A stretch of DNA of 64,000 nucleotides from JAWXUU01 sp044426085 (GTDB lineage: Bacteria > Bacillota > Clostridia > Christensenellales > CAMQZB01): the NCBI GenBank assembly GCA_044426085.1, contig JAWXUU010000008.1, positions 54,111 through 118,110 on the forward strand, written 5' to 3'. Positions 15,686-25,140 of this stretch are shown here, piece after piece (within the stretch, counting starts at the first letter, position 1; every line of letters starts with the position of its first letter). Under the pieces are notes generated by a model. It had not been told where the DNA came from, ran no database searches, and saw only the letters and a list, made by a program, of their open reading frames with translations. Both the position numbers and the translations under genes were made by a program.

Positions 15686-18301
15686 ATGGCTAAGAAAATT
15701 GAAACAAACTTGAACTTCGAAGAACTTTTCGAAGGCACGAAAGTAAATAAAATCAGGGTGGAAGATGAAATGAGCAAATCATTTATCTCCTACGCGATGG
15801 CAGTAAACGTTTCCCGCGCAATTCCAGACGTTCGCGATGGGCTTAAACCCGTTCACAGAAGAATTTTGTTTGGTATGGGCAACGAACTTGGACTTTATTC
15901 CGACAAACCACACAGAAAATGTGCGAGAATTGTCGGTGAAGTAATGGGTAAATTCCACCCCCATGGCGACAGTGCGATATATGATGCACTCGTAAGAATG
16001 GCGCAAGACTTTTCAATAAGATACACTCTTGTTGATGGCCACGGAAACTTCGGCAGTGTGGATGGCGACGGCGCTGCTGCCCAAAGATACACCGAAGCAA
16101 GGCTCACAAAAATCGCCAACGAAATGCTTCGCGATATCGATAAAAACACAGTTGATTTTTATCCTAACTTTGATAACTCTATGCTTCAACCACGCGTTTT
16201 GCCAGCAAGATTTCCAAATTTGCTTGTTAACGGCTCTGATGGTATTGCGGTTGGTATGGCAACAAACATTCCGCCACACAACATGACGGAAGTTATCAAC
16301 GCAACTGTCGCACAAATCAACAACCCTGAAATCACTGTTGAAGAACTCATGGAATACGTTCCCGCGCCTGATTATCCAACCGGCGGTGTGATTATGGGAA
16401 GAGCAGGCATAAGAAATGCCTACAGAACTGGCCGTGGCGGTGTTGTTATCCGTGCAAAAGCTGATATCGAAGAAGAAAACGGCAAAACAAAAATCATCGT
16501 AACGGAAATCCCTTATCAAGTAAACAAACAAAAACTAATCGAACATATCGCAACGCTACTTCGCGACAAAAAAATCGAAGGTCTTGCGGGCGTGAATGAC
16601 GAATCCGATAGACACGGCATGAGAATCGCGATTGATTTAAAACGCGATGCAAATCCACAAGTCACTTTGAACCTACTTTATAAACATACAAACTTGCAAG
16701 TGGGCAACGGTATTATCCTTTTGGCACTTGTCGACGGCGAACCTAAGATTTTGGGGCTCAAGGAAATTCTCGGTTGCTATATCGCCCACCAACAAGAAGT
16801 TGTAACAAGAAGGGTGGCTTTCGACCTTGCAAGAGCACAGGAACGTGAACACATCGTTGAAGGGCTTGTTATCGCACTCACAAATATCGATGAAGTTATC
16901 CGCGTTATTAAAGCATCAAAAGATAGAAACGAAGCGATTTTGTCGCTTTGCGAAAGCTTCAATTTGTCTGATAGGCAAGCAAAAGCAATTTTGGAAATGA
17001 GATTGCAACGCCTTACAGCCCTTGAAGTTGAATCATTGCAAAAAGAACTTGCCGAACTGAAAAAGACTATCGCAAACTTGCAAGAAATCCTTGCAAATCC
17101 AAGCATGATAGACGACATCGTGAAAACTGACCTTGAAGAAGTGAAAATGCAGTATGGCGATGCAAGAAGCACAGAACTTTCTATGGACTATGGCGACCTT
17201 GATATTGCCGACCTTATTGAAGAAGAAGACATCGTTGTCACTCTCACAAACAGTGGCTATATCAAAAGAATTTCAGCAACAGAATACCGCGCTCAAAACA
17301 GGGGCGGAAAAGGTATTGTGGCGCACAAAACAAAAGATGAAGACTTCGTTCAAAACCTAATCGTAACTTCAACACATCAAGACTTGCTGTTCTTCTCAAC
17401 ATTTGGCAAGGTTTATGTGGCAAAAGGCTACGAAATCCCTGAAGGCACAAGAATTGCAAGGGGAAGAGCAATGGTGAACATGCTCCCTGTGGAACAAGAA
17501 GAAAAAATCTCTGCAATTATCCCAATCGAAAACTACGAAGAAGGCTATCTTGTGACAATCACGAAAAAGGGTTTAATCAAGAAAACTGCCATTTCAGAAT
17601 ATGAAAAAATCCGTAAGGGCGGTAAGATTGCCGTTGTGTTTGGTGAAGAAGATTCACTTGTGACAGTTTTGAAAACTGCGGAAGATGATAACCTTTTGAT
17701 AACTTCAAAACAAGGCAAATGTATCGCAATCAAAGCGTCTGATGTTCGCCCAACAGGCAGATCATCAAAGGGTGTGAAATCAATGAACTTGTCGCAAGAA
17801 GACAGCATTGTTGATATGATTATCCTTCACGACGAAAACGGTGAAAAAGTTCTCACAATAACAGAAAAAGGCTTCGGCAAAAGAACTGAAATCACAGATT
17901 ACAAAATCCAAGGCAGAGCAGGCAAAGGCGTGAAAGCCGGCAAGCTAAGTGAAAAAACTGGTGATATCGTCGGCGTGAAACTCGTTCGCCCTGATCAAGA
18001 TGTCATCATGATTTCTTCCGACGGCACAATCATTCGTGTGCATGCCGACCAAATTTCCGTTTATTCAAGGGATACTCAAGGTGTGAAAATCATGAACCTC
18101 ACATCAAGCATAATCGCTTCAATCGCTGTCAGCGAACGTGAAGAAGATGAAGAAATTGTTGAAGACGGAGAAGAAATCCAAGGCGAAGTTACTGGCGAAG
18201 TTGCAACGCAAGCAAGCGAAAACGCAGAAACTGCAGGGGCAAGCGAAAGTGAAACAATTGCAGAGGCAAGCGAAATCGCGGAAGAAAACACGGAAGAATA
18301 A
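15686..18301 (+). CDS. gyrA: DNA gyrase subunit A
   Basis: An 871-residue subunit that cuts and rejoins DNA. The catalytic tyrosine is Y135 in AAAQRYTEARL. The quinolone region HPHGDSAIYD keeps Ser96 and Asp100, the drug-sensitive state. Near residue 535 the C-terminal propeller begins with QNRGGKG, a variant of the QRRGGKG GyrA box needed for wrapping DNA. The last 55 residues or so are a disordered tail rich in Glu, Ser and Ala. It lies 9 bp after gyrB and is clearly co-transcribed. AGAGGG precedes the ATG. Confidence 0.96.
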   Translation: MAKKIETNLNFEELFEGTKVNKIRVEDEMSKSFISYAMAVNVSRAIPDVRDGLKPVHRRILFGMGNELGLYSDKPHRKCARIVGEVMGKFHPHGDSAIYDALVRMAQDFSIRYTLVDGHGNFGSVDGDGAAAQRYTEARLTKIANEMLRDIDKNTVDFYPNFDNSMLQPRVLPARFPNLLVNGSDGIAVGMATNIPPHNMTEVINATVAQINNPEITVEELMEYVPAPDYPTGGVIMGRAGIRNAYRTGRGGVVIRAKADIEEENGKTKIIVTEIPYQVNKQKLIEHIATLLRDKKIEGLAGVNDESDRHGMRIAIDLKRDANPQVTLNLLYKHTNLQVGNGIILLALVDGEPKILGLKEILGCYIAHQQEVVTRRVAFDLARAQEREHIVEGLVIALTNIDEVIRVIKASKDRNEAILSLCESFNLSDRQAKAILEMRLQRLTALEVESLQKELAELKKTIANLQEILANPSMIDDIVKTDLEEVKMQYGDARSTELSMDYGDLDIADLIEEEDIVVTLTNSGYIKRISATEYRAQNRGGKGIVAHKTKDEDFVQNLIVTSTHQDLLFFSTFGKVYVAKGYEIPEGTRIARGRAMVNMLPVEQEEKISAIIPIENYEEGYLVTITKKGLIKKTAISEYEKIRKGGKIAVVFGEEDSLVTVLKTAEDDNLLITSKQGKCIAIKASDVRPTGRSSKGVKSMNLSQEDSIVDMIILHDENGEKVLTITEKGFGKRTEITDYKIQGRAGKGVKAGKLSEKTGDIVGVKLVRPDQDVIMISSDGTIIRVHADQISVYSRDTQGVKIMNLTSSIIASIAVSEREEDEEIVEDGEEIQGEVTGEVATQASENAETAGASESETIAEASEIAEENTEE

Positions 18302-18302
18302 A

Positions 18303-18734
18303 ATGAATAAAGAAATAAAAAAGGTGCTTGTGTCGGCTTGTCTGCTTGGTGAAAAATGCAGATACGACGGTGCGGGCAAACCTTGCGGCAACGTTATAAA
18401 CTATCTCAAAGATAAGCAAATTTTCAAGGTGTGCCCCGAAGTTATGGGCGGGCTGGACACCCCAAGAAACCCCGCAGAAATCATTGGGGACAGGATAGTT
18501 TCAAGCGTGGGTGTGGATGTCACAATGCAGTATCATAAAGGTGCGAATATCGCCCTTGAAATCGCAAAACGCGAAGGCGTTGACCTTTGTATTTTGAAAA
18601 GCAGAAGCCCATCTTGCGGAAGCGGAGAAATTTATGACGGCACATTTTCTGGCACGCTTAAAGGCGGAAACGGTTGCACATCACAACTGCTCAAAGAAAA
18701 CGGCTTTGAAGTTGTTTCCGAACTGGATATCTAA
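18303..18734 (+). CDS. DUF523 protein
   Basis: A 143-residue protein with the DUF523 signature: VSACLLGEKCRYDG at the start, VCPEVMGGLDTPRNPAEI in the middle and LKSRSPSCGSGEIYDGTF near the end. The conserved cysteines (SACL, CPE and SPSCG) suggest an active site or metal site. The function is unproven. ATG 18303 lies one base after the gyrA stop, so it is translationally coupled to gyrase. Confidence 0.88.
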   Translation: MNKEIKKVLVSACLLGEKCRYDGAGKPCGNVINYLKDKQIFKVCPEVMGGLDTPRNPAEIIGDRIVSSVGVDVTMQYHKGANIALEIAKREGVDLCILKSRSPSCGSGEIYDGTFSGTLKGGNGCTSQLLKENGFEVVSELDI

Positions 18735-18833
18735 ATTTCAATGCAAAAGCAAAACAAAGTCGCAACGTTTGCAAAGCCTTCCAATTTCTAGCAAAAAGAA
18801 ACTGTAAAGCTACAAAACAAGTAAAAAAGAAAC

Positions 18834-18880
18834 AAATCCCGCACATCTGCCAATTTTTGGTGGTTGACGCGGGATTTTTT
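18834..18880 (+). terminator. Terminator of the gyrBA-DUF523 operon
   Basis: AAATCCCGC and GCGGGATTT pair and run into a T-tract. The loop is long, with an inner CCA/TGG pairing. The right half overlaps the -35 box of the next promoter. Confidence 0.7.
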
Positions 18881-18892
18881 TTGCGTTATGAT
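18864..18892 (+). promoter_or_regulatory. Promoter of the SH3/NlpC gene, overlapping a terminator
   Basis: TTGACG (18864-18869), a 17-bp spacer and TATGAT (18887-18892). The spacer is the right arm and T-tract of the upstream terminator. Confidence 0.65.
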
Positions 18893-18918
18893 GAAGTCAG
18901 AAAAGAAAGGAGAAACAA

Positions 18919-20505
18919 ATGAACAAGAAAAAACTATTGCAAAAAGGCGTAGCTTTTTCCATTCTCTTGCCCTTTTCTTGTAGTGTCGCACTTCCAGCGA
19001 TTGAAGCCATAGTCACGGAAAAACCCGTGACGGTTTTGGCAAGTACATACGAAACTGATATAGACAGCATAGAAATCTGCCTTGCAGACACATCTTTTTG
19101 CAGTTTGCAAGCGGTTTCAACATTCAGCACCCCAGAACTGCAAAGCACGACATCCACAGTGGATATGGTGTTTTCAAAAGTGAATCTAAACGTAAGAAGT
19201 TCCGCCTCAACCTCTTCGTCGATTTTGGGCACGCTGAAATCGGGTGAAAGTGCCGTCCACGTTTCAACATCGGGCAATTGGCACAAGATTATATATAATG
19301 GTGGCTATGCCTATGTTTCGGCAAGCACATCATATTCATATGTAATGACGCTTTCATCTTCAAGCGGTGTTGTTGAAAGCTTGGTGAATCTGAACGTCAG
19401 AAGCTCGCCATCAACAAGTGGGACAAAAGTCGGCATGCTTTATGCGGGTGAAACAGCAGTCTACGTAGAAACAAACGGCAGTTGGCACACGATTTTGTTC
19501 GACGGCAAAGTGGCATACGTATCTTCAAGCATAACTTATAGCAAAGTGGTCGCAAGCGAAACAAGCGGGGAAAATGTGACGCCAGCGCCAGAAGAAAACG
19601 AAACACCAGAAGAAAACATAACTCCAGAAAGCGAAAGTCCCAGTTTTGTTGTTATGGTCACAACATCAGCGCTCAACGTGCGAAGCTCAGCTTCAACATC
19701 TAGCACAGTTTTGGGTGTTGTGGGATACGGCGAAACTTATGAATACTACGAAACGACTAGCAATTGGCATAAAATCAACTATAACGGCAACACTGCTTAT
19801 GTATCAGCAAGCTACAGCACGGTTAAAGAAGGGAATTCCGACCTCTCTTCTGAAAGCGAGAATTGTGACACGCTGATAATGTCTTGCGTGGATTCGTTGA
19901 ATGTTCGAAGTTCGCCTTCAACAAGTTCCACATCTGTTGGTTCACTTGATAAAGGCGATATGGTAAGTTTCACTTGCTTGGAAAACGGTTGGTATGAAAC
20001 AGTTTATAAAGGTCAAACGGCATATGTTTCGGCAAGCGATGTCTATACCAGCCTAGAATATTTTGAAATGGGCAGCGACCAAGTTGAAGAGGTGATTGAA
20101 CTTGGTTGCACACTTCTTGGCACGCCGTATGTTTATGGTGCGACAAGATATCTGAATTACGATAAAAGTCTGAACTCATATTTCACAGGCAACAGCTTTG
20201 ACTGTTCAAGTATGGTTCAATACATATATTCAAGTGCGCTTGGCATAGAGCTAGGCTCAACTTCAAGAGAACAATCACTAGACGGCGTGGAAGTGGCGGT
20301 CAGTGATCTTCAAAGGGGAGATTTACTCTTCTTCACAAACTCAGACAGATACTACAACACAGGAATTGAAAGAATAGGGCATGTAGCAATTTATCTTGGA
20401 AACAACTACATCTTGCACACAGCAAGCGACCACGCTGTAATCGAAGAAATATCAGCAACAAGATGGTCGTATTTCATCACAGCACGCGACGTAATCAACG
20501 ATTAA
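18919..20505 (+). CDS. Secreted SH3-NlpC/P60 peptidoglycan endopeptidase
   Basis: A 528-residue exported cell-wall hydrolase. The N-terminus (basic MNKKK, hydrophobic core to about residue 35) is a signal peptide. Four bacterial SH3 domains follow, each with LNVRSS-(A/P)-STS and ending Y-A/T-A-Y-V-S. Domains 2 and 3 are split by a Pro/Glu-rich linker. The C-terminal NlpC/P60 domain has catalytic C429 in FDCSSMVQY, a histidine near 488 in GHVAIYLG and a third polar residue in ILHTAS. It probably cuts stem peptides during growth or separation. GAAAGGAG precedes the ATG. Confidence 0.93.
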   Translation: MNKKKLLQKGVAFSILLPFSCSVALPAIEAIVTEKPVTVLASTYETDIDSIEICLADTSFCSLQAVSTFSTPELQSTTSTVDMVFSKVNLNVRSSASTSSSILGTLKSGESAVHVSTSGNWHKIIYNGGYAYVSASTSYSYVMTLSSSSGVVESLVNLNVRSSPSTSGTKVGMLYAGETAVYVETNGSWHTILFDGKVAYVSSSITYSKVVASETSGENVTPAPEENETPEENITPESESPSFVVMVTTSALNVRSSASTSSTVLGVVGYGETYEYYETTSNWHKINYNGNTAYVSASYSTVKEGNSDLSSESENCDTLIMSCVDSLNVRSSPSTSSTSVGSLDKGDMVSFTCLENGWYETVYKGQTAYVSASDVYTSLEYFEMGSDQVEEVIELGCTLLGTPYVYGATRYLNYDKSLNSYFTGNSFDCSSMVQYIYSSALGIELGSTSREQSLDGVEVAVSDLQRGDLLFFTNSDRYYNTGIERIGHVAIYLGNNYILHTASDHAVIEEISATRWSYFITARDVIND

Positions 20506-20574
20506 ACGTCCACGGCATCACGAGATAGTCTATCTATCCAATGCATACTTAGTTTTCTTTGCTTATTTAGTTTT

Positions 20575-20606
20575 AAAACCCGTATCAATTTTCGATACGG
20601 GTTTTT
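20575..20606. terminator. Bidirectional terminator between the NlpC gene and the RHH gene
   Basis: AAAACCCGTATC and GATACGGGTTTT pair around AATTTTC, with T-runs on both strands. It serves the two convergent genes. Confidence 0.88.
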
Positions 20607-20613
20607 TGTTTGG

Positions 20614-20799
20614 TTATTCTTCTTCTTTGGTTTCTGAACTCATGTTGTCTATTGCGTATTGGCAACATTGCAAAATTAATAAATTAAAAGATATGTCATT
20701 ATCAGAAGCAAGCTGGTTCAATTTTTCAAACATGCTGTCTGTGAATCGTATTGTCCTTGGCACATTCGCATTTTTAAACTTATTTTTTATAACAAACAT
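20614..20799 (-). CDS. Ribbon-helix-helix-like small regulator
   Basis: A 61-residue protein. NVPRTIRFTDSMFEKLNQLA followed by DNDISFNLLILQCCQYAIDNM fits a beta strand plus two helices of the Arc/CopG fold. It is divergent from the SLOG protein gene, with 91 bp between them that hold a perfect 15-bp inverted repeat. I infer autorepression and control of its neighbour. GGAGAATT precedes the start on the minus strand. Confidence 0.65.
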   Translation of the reverse strand: MFVIKNKFKNANVPRTIRFTDSMFEKLNQLASDNDISFNLLILQCCQYAIDNMSSETKEEE

Positions 20800-20849
20800 T
20801 TGAATTCTCCTACAATATATTTGACTATATTATAGTATTAAAGTATACT

Positions 20850-20883
20850 CCAATTATATAACCACTTTTGGTTATATAATTGG
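20850..20883. promoter_or_regulatory. Perfect 15-bp inverted repeat (putative operator)
   Basis: CCAATTATATAACCA (20850-20864) and TGGTTATATAATTGG (20869-20883) are exact complements separated by CTTT. The right arm runs into the GGAGG of the SLOG gene, so binding here or folding of the RNA would block its translation. The repeat arms contain TATAAT-like sequences in both directions. Confidence 0.75.
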
Positions 20884-20890
20884 AGGAAGT

Positions 20891-21220
20891 ATGAAAGTTG
20901 CAATCATTGGTTCAAGAAATATAACAAATGTTGATATTGGCAAATATATCGACGTAGAAATAACTGAAATTGTTTCAGGTGGTGCAATAGGTGTTGACAG
21001 CATTGCAAAAGAATATGCCGAGCAAAAAGGAATACCATTTATAGAATTCAAGCCGGAATATAATCGTTATCACAAAGGTGCACCCATAAAAAGAAACGAA
21101 AAAATAGCAGACTACGCAGATATTGTGATAGCATTCTGGGACGGAAAAAGCAAGGGAACAAAACATACTGTAAATTATTGTGAGAAAACAAATGTTAAGT
21201 GTATAATTATCAAATTATAG
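20891..21220 (+). CDS. SLOG-fold (YspA/DUF2493-like) nucleotide-binding protein
   Basis: A 109-residue Rossmann-like protein. KVAIIGSRNI opens it, VSGGAIGVDSIAKEYAEQKG is the SLOG GGAxGxD motif, and APIKRNEKIADYADIVIAFWDGKSKGT matches the R-N-x-x-I/M and D-G-x-S-x-G-T pattern of DprA/YspA relatives. These domains bind nucleotides or nucleotide-derived signals, and some act in defence or conflict systems. Its divergent RHH partner suggests a regulated unit. The actual ligand is unknown. Confidence 0.75.
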   Translation: MKVAIIGSRNITNVDIGKYIDVEITEIVSGGAIGVDSIAKEYAEQKGIPFIEFKPEYNRYHKGAPIKRNEKIADYADIVIAFWDGKSKGTKHTVNYCEKTNVKCIIIKL

Positions 21221-21221
21221 T

Positions 21222-21250
21222 TTGACAATAGAGTTATCGTAGGGTACAAT
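21222..21250 (+). promoter_or_regulatory. Promoter abutting a start-less reading frame
   Basis: TTGACA (21222-21227), a 17-bp spacer and TACAAT (21245-21250). The next open frame begins right at the -10 box. The nearest ATG (21254) is followed at once by TAG, which suggests that DNA between promoter and gene has been lost. Confidence 0.6.
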
Positions 21251-21252
21251 AA

Positions 21253-22206
21253 TATGTAGAAAACACAAACAGCGCAACAAATTCAGTTTATAACACAGCA
21301 AACGATACAAGCAAAATTTCCAACTTATACGACAGCACGAAAACCACAACAAAAACGCCGACGCAGTATTCTAGCTTAAAAGCTTATGAAACTGACGCTG
21401 CCAAAACGACGGCAATAGAAAATATTCAAAAGTCGCTCAACACTTTAGGCTATACATACGGCGATGAAGGCGAACTGAAAATCGATGGCGATTTTGGCGT
21501 AAAAACCCAAACAAACTGGGATAATTTCATATCGGATCTGGGAGTAGATAACTATTTGAGCGGTCTTGCCTCAAGCGTAAAAAATATTTATAACAATGCG
21601 GCAGGATGGGTTTTGCCCGATAATAACAATACTGCATCTACATCGCTAGATATAAATAATTATGCACCCATTATATCGCAAGTTTCAAGCGATACAAATA
21701 TCGATGAAGGAGAAATTTATAGTGCTTGGGATGTGATGAAGAGTTGGGAAGCATACGAAGAAGCAACTCATTATTTGACAGACAATGAAAACTCAGAAGC
21801 AGCACTTGCCGCACTTGAAAATGTTCAGGGTGTTAAGGCAGAAGAAATTATTATCAGCATATGGGGTAGATCTGTAACATTTGGGACAGCTATGGATTCA
21901 AGTGGTGATACGCAGCAGTATGTATCATATGGCACTTCAAAAATTACTGATACTAATTTAAAAAATATAATATTAAAAAGCATAGCAAATATAGGAGTGG
22001 AATTTCCAATTTCAACAAGGGAAGTATATTATAATGCTCCAATGGATGCGGTTATTAATGGTGAAAGTGAGACATTTGGAGGTACATTGGGAATGTTTGC
22101 ATTTGATGTGACATCTATTGATAGAGATGGCGAAACGTATAGCGGAATTTCTTTCCCTGTTAGAATTGGGTTAGGAAGCAGTTATTCAAGAGGTTACCAA
22201 CCATAA
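21253..22206 (+). pseudogene. 5'-truncated peptidoglycan-binding protein with unknown C-terminal domain (toxin-like)
   Basis: The frame is open from 21253 to the stop at 22206, but I find no ATG or GTG before residue 100. The only in-frame candidate is TTG 21556, which would cut off the recognisable domain. The upstream part reads IENIQKSLNTLGYTYG, then KIDGDFGVKTQTNWDNF, a PG_binding_1-like domain. The rest (about 215 residues) has no family I recognise. A paralogous N-terminal segment recurs at 22904. I infer a remnant of a wall-anchored or exported protein with exchangeable C-termini, as in polymorphic toxins. Confidence 0.55.
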
Positions 22207-22227
22207 AATATTTAAAGGAGAAGTGTA

Positions 22228-22869
22228 GTGAACAATTTTAAATTTATTAAAGCCATATTAATATTCATACTTATCTGCAGTTGTGCTATTCCTATCTTTA
22301 CTGTTTGCGTGGAAGCTCAAACAGAGGGTATTTCATTTTCTGATCAAATAGATTTTAATAAAAGAAATGAAGCCAGCATATTCCTATATGGCATACAATC
22401 ATTTGCAGTTAAAGAGGATGGGTCAGAAATAGCTGTAGTAACATATAGAAATGATAATCACTACATTTCTTTGATAAATAGCAATGGGTACGAAAATTAT
22501 TTATTTGTTATTGAAGGAACAACCCAAGTGAAATATGATGGAGACGAATTAGTTGTTTTTTTAGATTATTATAAAGATTCCTATTATACAATAAAAAATG
22601 AAATTTTGATTAGCTTAGACGACAGCTTGTATGAAACCCTATATTATTCACCGAAAAGTTATGAACTTATAAATGGTGTGTCATATGAATTAAAAAGAAC
22701 TATAGCAGGTGATTTTATTTTTAAAATAGAAAATGGTCAAAGAAGTATTGAGCGATATGCGTATTCGGCTTTGCAGTTAAGAATGTTGATTATTTTGGTT
22801 GGAGCACTATTTTTGATATATGTACATATAAACTCAAAAATCAGAAAAAAAATTTACTCTATTTTTTAG
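22228..22869 (+). CDS. Membrane-anchored protein of unknown function
   Basis: A 213-residue protein starting at GTG 22228, seven bases after AAAGGAG. An N-terminal hydrophobic stretch (about residues 8-30, with Cys residues) is a signal or anchor. A transmembrane helix lies at about 182-202 before a basic tail (KIRKK). The central 150 residues look extracytoplasmic and beta-rich, with many Tyr and Asp. It lies between two toxin-like fragments on the same strand, so an immunity role is possible but not shown. Confidence 0.6.
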   Translation: MNNFKFIKAILIFILICSCAIPIFTVCVEAQTEGISFSDQIDFNKRNEASIFLYGIQSFAVKEDGSEIAVVTYRNDNHYISLINSNGYENYLFVIEGTTQVKYDGDELVVFLDYYKDSYYTIKNEILISLDDSLYETLYYSPKSYELINGVSYELKRTIAGDFIFKIENGQRSIERYAYSALQLRMLIILVGALFLIYVHINSKIRKKIYSIF

Positions 22870-22903
22870 CAGTGTAAATAAATTAAAGGAGACAATTTTA
22901 TAA

Positions 22904-23692
22904 AAAGAAAATATCCAAAAATCACTTAACACAATGCAGTATACCGACTATGAAGATAACGCCCTTGAAAATGACGGCGTTCTAGGCGATAAAACAATTT
23001 CAGCATGGAATGAGTTCATAGAAGATAAAGGCGTGACAAATTATCTCGGCAGTGTGTATAACTATGTTAATCCTAGCACAACAACGACAAGCAACTTGTA
23101 TGGCGCTCTCGACTACAGCAGCAACTATGCGGACAACCTAGATTTTAACATAAACCAAAACTACGCAGGATCAGTCAGCCCATATCTAGAATCCCAAGGC
23201 TATATAAACCCAAGTTCGGTGGAAACGAATGCAAACCAAGGTTCAAGTATAGCATCAAGCTATCCTGCTTATGCATATTCCAGCATTAACGATATAACTG
23301 CAAACATGCAAATTTCCGCATCAGGCAGCGAAATCCTAGAAATGGCATCAGATTCACTGTCAATTGTTGGAGGTTTATATGGCAATATTTCATCAAATGA
23401 AATTAGTGATTATGTCTACGGCTCGAGTAACGTTGGTGGAAAGGCAATAAGTGGAGTCCTTAGATATATGGGGGTGATTGAAGGTGTAAGCTACGCTTTG
23501 GCTGGGGATAATAAAAATGCGGTTATTACTTTAGGGGGCGTAGCTGTAGGTGCAGTGGCCTCTATTGCTGCTTCAGCTTTAATTGTAGGCGGAACAGCTT
23601 CAATTGCTATACCTGTAATTGCGGGTGTAGCTGGAGGTATAGTTGGAGAGATGCTGTTTGAAAAGTTTTATGAAGAGATTTACGAAAAATAA
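22904..23692 (+). pseudogene. 5'-truncated paralogue with a Gly/Ala-rich hydrophobic C-terminus (pore-toxin-like)
   Basis: The frame opens after a TAA at 22901-22903 with KENIQKSLNTMQYTDYE, the same domain as in the 21253 fragment (IENIQKSLNTLGYTYG). An AAAGGAG lies at 22885-22891, but no start codon stands at a proper distance. ATG 22934 would begin inside the domain. The last 60 residues (VITLGGVAVGAVASIAASAL, then VIAGVAGGIVGEMLFEKFYE) form hydrophobic helices like those at the ends of pore-forming or polymorphic toxins. The 3' end overlaps the opposite-strand membrane gene by 13 bp. Confidence 0.5.
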
Positions 23693-24318
23693 CCTAATAT
23701 AATTCCAACTAGTGTTGCAAGTGTATAAATCATCAAAGTATCACCAATAATTTTTGTTTTTATGAATTTGAAAGGTTTGAATTTATCTAATTTAAGAGTT
23801 TCTGATTTTGGTGTATTATCCATAAAAGTGTGTATTTTTTGCAGATACGCACTTTTATTTTTCTTTAAACAAAATGGTGCATTCAGATTATCGACTAAAA
23901 ATGCTTTATCTTGAAATAAGCTGTTTGCAGTATCAGTTGATTTTGTATTTATACTAATTTGCCATCCATATGGTGTTTTCCATTCAGTTATTGAATCGAC
24001 ATTGCACCATGGTATAAGATAAAAATCATTTGTACTTTTTTGTATTAGCCCTTTATTTGTAATGATAAAATTTAATTTTGAAATCAATTGGTTGTAACGT
24101 ACATAAAAATGGGCAATTGTTAACAAAATTGTAATGATAATGAGCGCTATATACACTGCCTTTAATATAATAAATGAGGTATCTTTCATCGCTACAATTG
24201 GACAGTATATTAATGAAGTTACGCAAGCAGCAGGGAAGAAATAAAATGGATTAAAAATGTTGAGCAATGACACGCTACCTTGAAATTGACATATTGCATT
24301 ATTTTTAAACATGAACAC
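23680..24318 (-). CDS. Three-helix membrane protein, candidate immunity protein (paralogue 1)
   Basis: A 212-residue protein with hydrophobic segments at about residues 23-45, 50-70 and 190-210, and a soluble middle with WCNVDSITEW. Overall layout and promoter are shared with the next minus-strand gene (24442-25113). It is convergent with the toxin-like fragment at 22904. Membrane immunity proteins commonly neutralise pore-forming toxins, which motivates the guess, but I recognise no family. The start ATG 24318 has AGGAGAG upstream. Confidence 0.55.
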   Translation of the reverse strand: MFMFKNNAICQFQGSVSLLNIFNPFYFFPAACVTSLIYCPIVAMKDTSFIILKAVYIALIIITILLTIAHFYVRYNQLISKLNFIITNKGLIQKSTNDFYLIPWCNVDSITEWKTPYGWQISINTKSTDTANSLFQDKAFLVDNLNAPFCLKKNKSAYLQKIHTFMDNTPKSETLKLDKFKPFKFIKTKIIGDTLMIYTLATLVGIILGYFS

Positions 24319-24340
24319 TCTCCTGATATTTATTAACTAA

Positions 24341-24369
24341 ATTTTATCATAATAAGTAATCAATGTCAA
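24341..24369 (-). promoter_or_regulatory. Promoter of the 23680-24318 gene
   Basis: On the minus strand: TTGACA (24369-24364), 17-bp spacer, TAAAAT (24346-24341). The promoter and the bases upstream of it are nearly identical to those at 25141-25169. Confidence 0.75.
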
Positions 24370-24441
24370 ATTATTGCAAAAGCATAAATAAAGATGTATA
24401 ATAAAGGTGAAATGGCAGGTCAGTGGGTATACGACACGTAT

Positions 24442-25113
24442 TTAAAAAATTAAAGCTAAGATTATCCCAATTGCAAAGCATGCAGACATGGTGATTGCAG
24501 ACAAGATGCATGGGATGAGCAATGTATAAAAGAATGTGGGGCGTCTTGTGATTTTTTCGCATGGAGTTTCTTTGTTTGCGCAATGTGAAAAATAACTGAT
24601 TAATATTTGCCTTTGTGATTTTAATTTTTCTAGTGATGTAAACGAGTGTATTTTTTGCTTAAAAACAAGAGTTGCATCAGAAAATATATTAATGTATTGT
24701 GTTCCAACGTTGATTTGCTCAGTGAGGTTTTTGAAGTGAAAACTAGTAGTGAGATAGTTATTCTCCATGCCACTACCTATGCTGTCAACTAAATCTAAAG
24801 AGAGGTTATATGCAGAGAATGTTTTTACTGCAATGATTTTATTCTTTTTAACCAACAACTTTAGGTTTTTTGTGAAATGTACATAATAGAATAGCAGTTG
24901 AATGGCATTTACTAAAATAGTAAGTCTGAATAGCTCTGAATTTTCTTGACAATAGAGTGTGATTAAAGAGAATGTGTGATCATTCAATAAATATTCTATA
25001 AGACCATGGAAGAAGATAGCTGTTGCAGGAAGTGAAACAACAATTATAGTACGAACGAGATGCCCTAAAAATCTTGATTGATTGAACATATAAAAACTAG
25101 AACCAACTTTCAT
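24442..25113 (-). CDS. Three-helix membrane protein (paralogue 2)
   Basis: A 223-residue protein with hydrophobic segments near residues 20-40 and 60-80 and a C-terminal one (YTLLIPCILSAITMSACFAI). The soluble middle has a run of polar beta-like sequence. Sequence identity to the 23680 gene is low by eye, but length, membrane layout and promoter match, which suggests an old duplication or a shared regulon. No function can be assigned. Confidence 0.55.
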   Translation of the reverse strand: MKVGSSFYMFNQSRFLGHLVRTIIVVSLPATAIFFHGLIEYLLNDHTFSLITLYCQENSELFRLTILVNAIQLLFYYVHFTKNLKLLVKKNKIIAVKTFSAYNLSLDLVDSIGSGMENNYLTTSFHFKNLTEQINVGTQYINIFSDATLVFKQKIHSFTSLEKLKSQRQILISYFSHCANKETPCEKITRRPTFFYTLLIPCILSAITMSACFAIGIILALIF

Positions 25114-25140
25114 AATAGCCTCCGCGTGTGATATAAAGCT

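Noticed and set aside
24442..25113. Second copy of a known immunity family
   Set aside because: No sequence motif supports a named family; only layout and context are suggestive, so I left it as an uncharacterised membrane protein.
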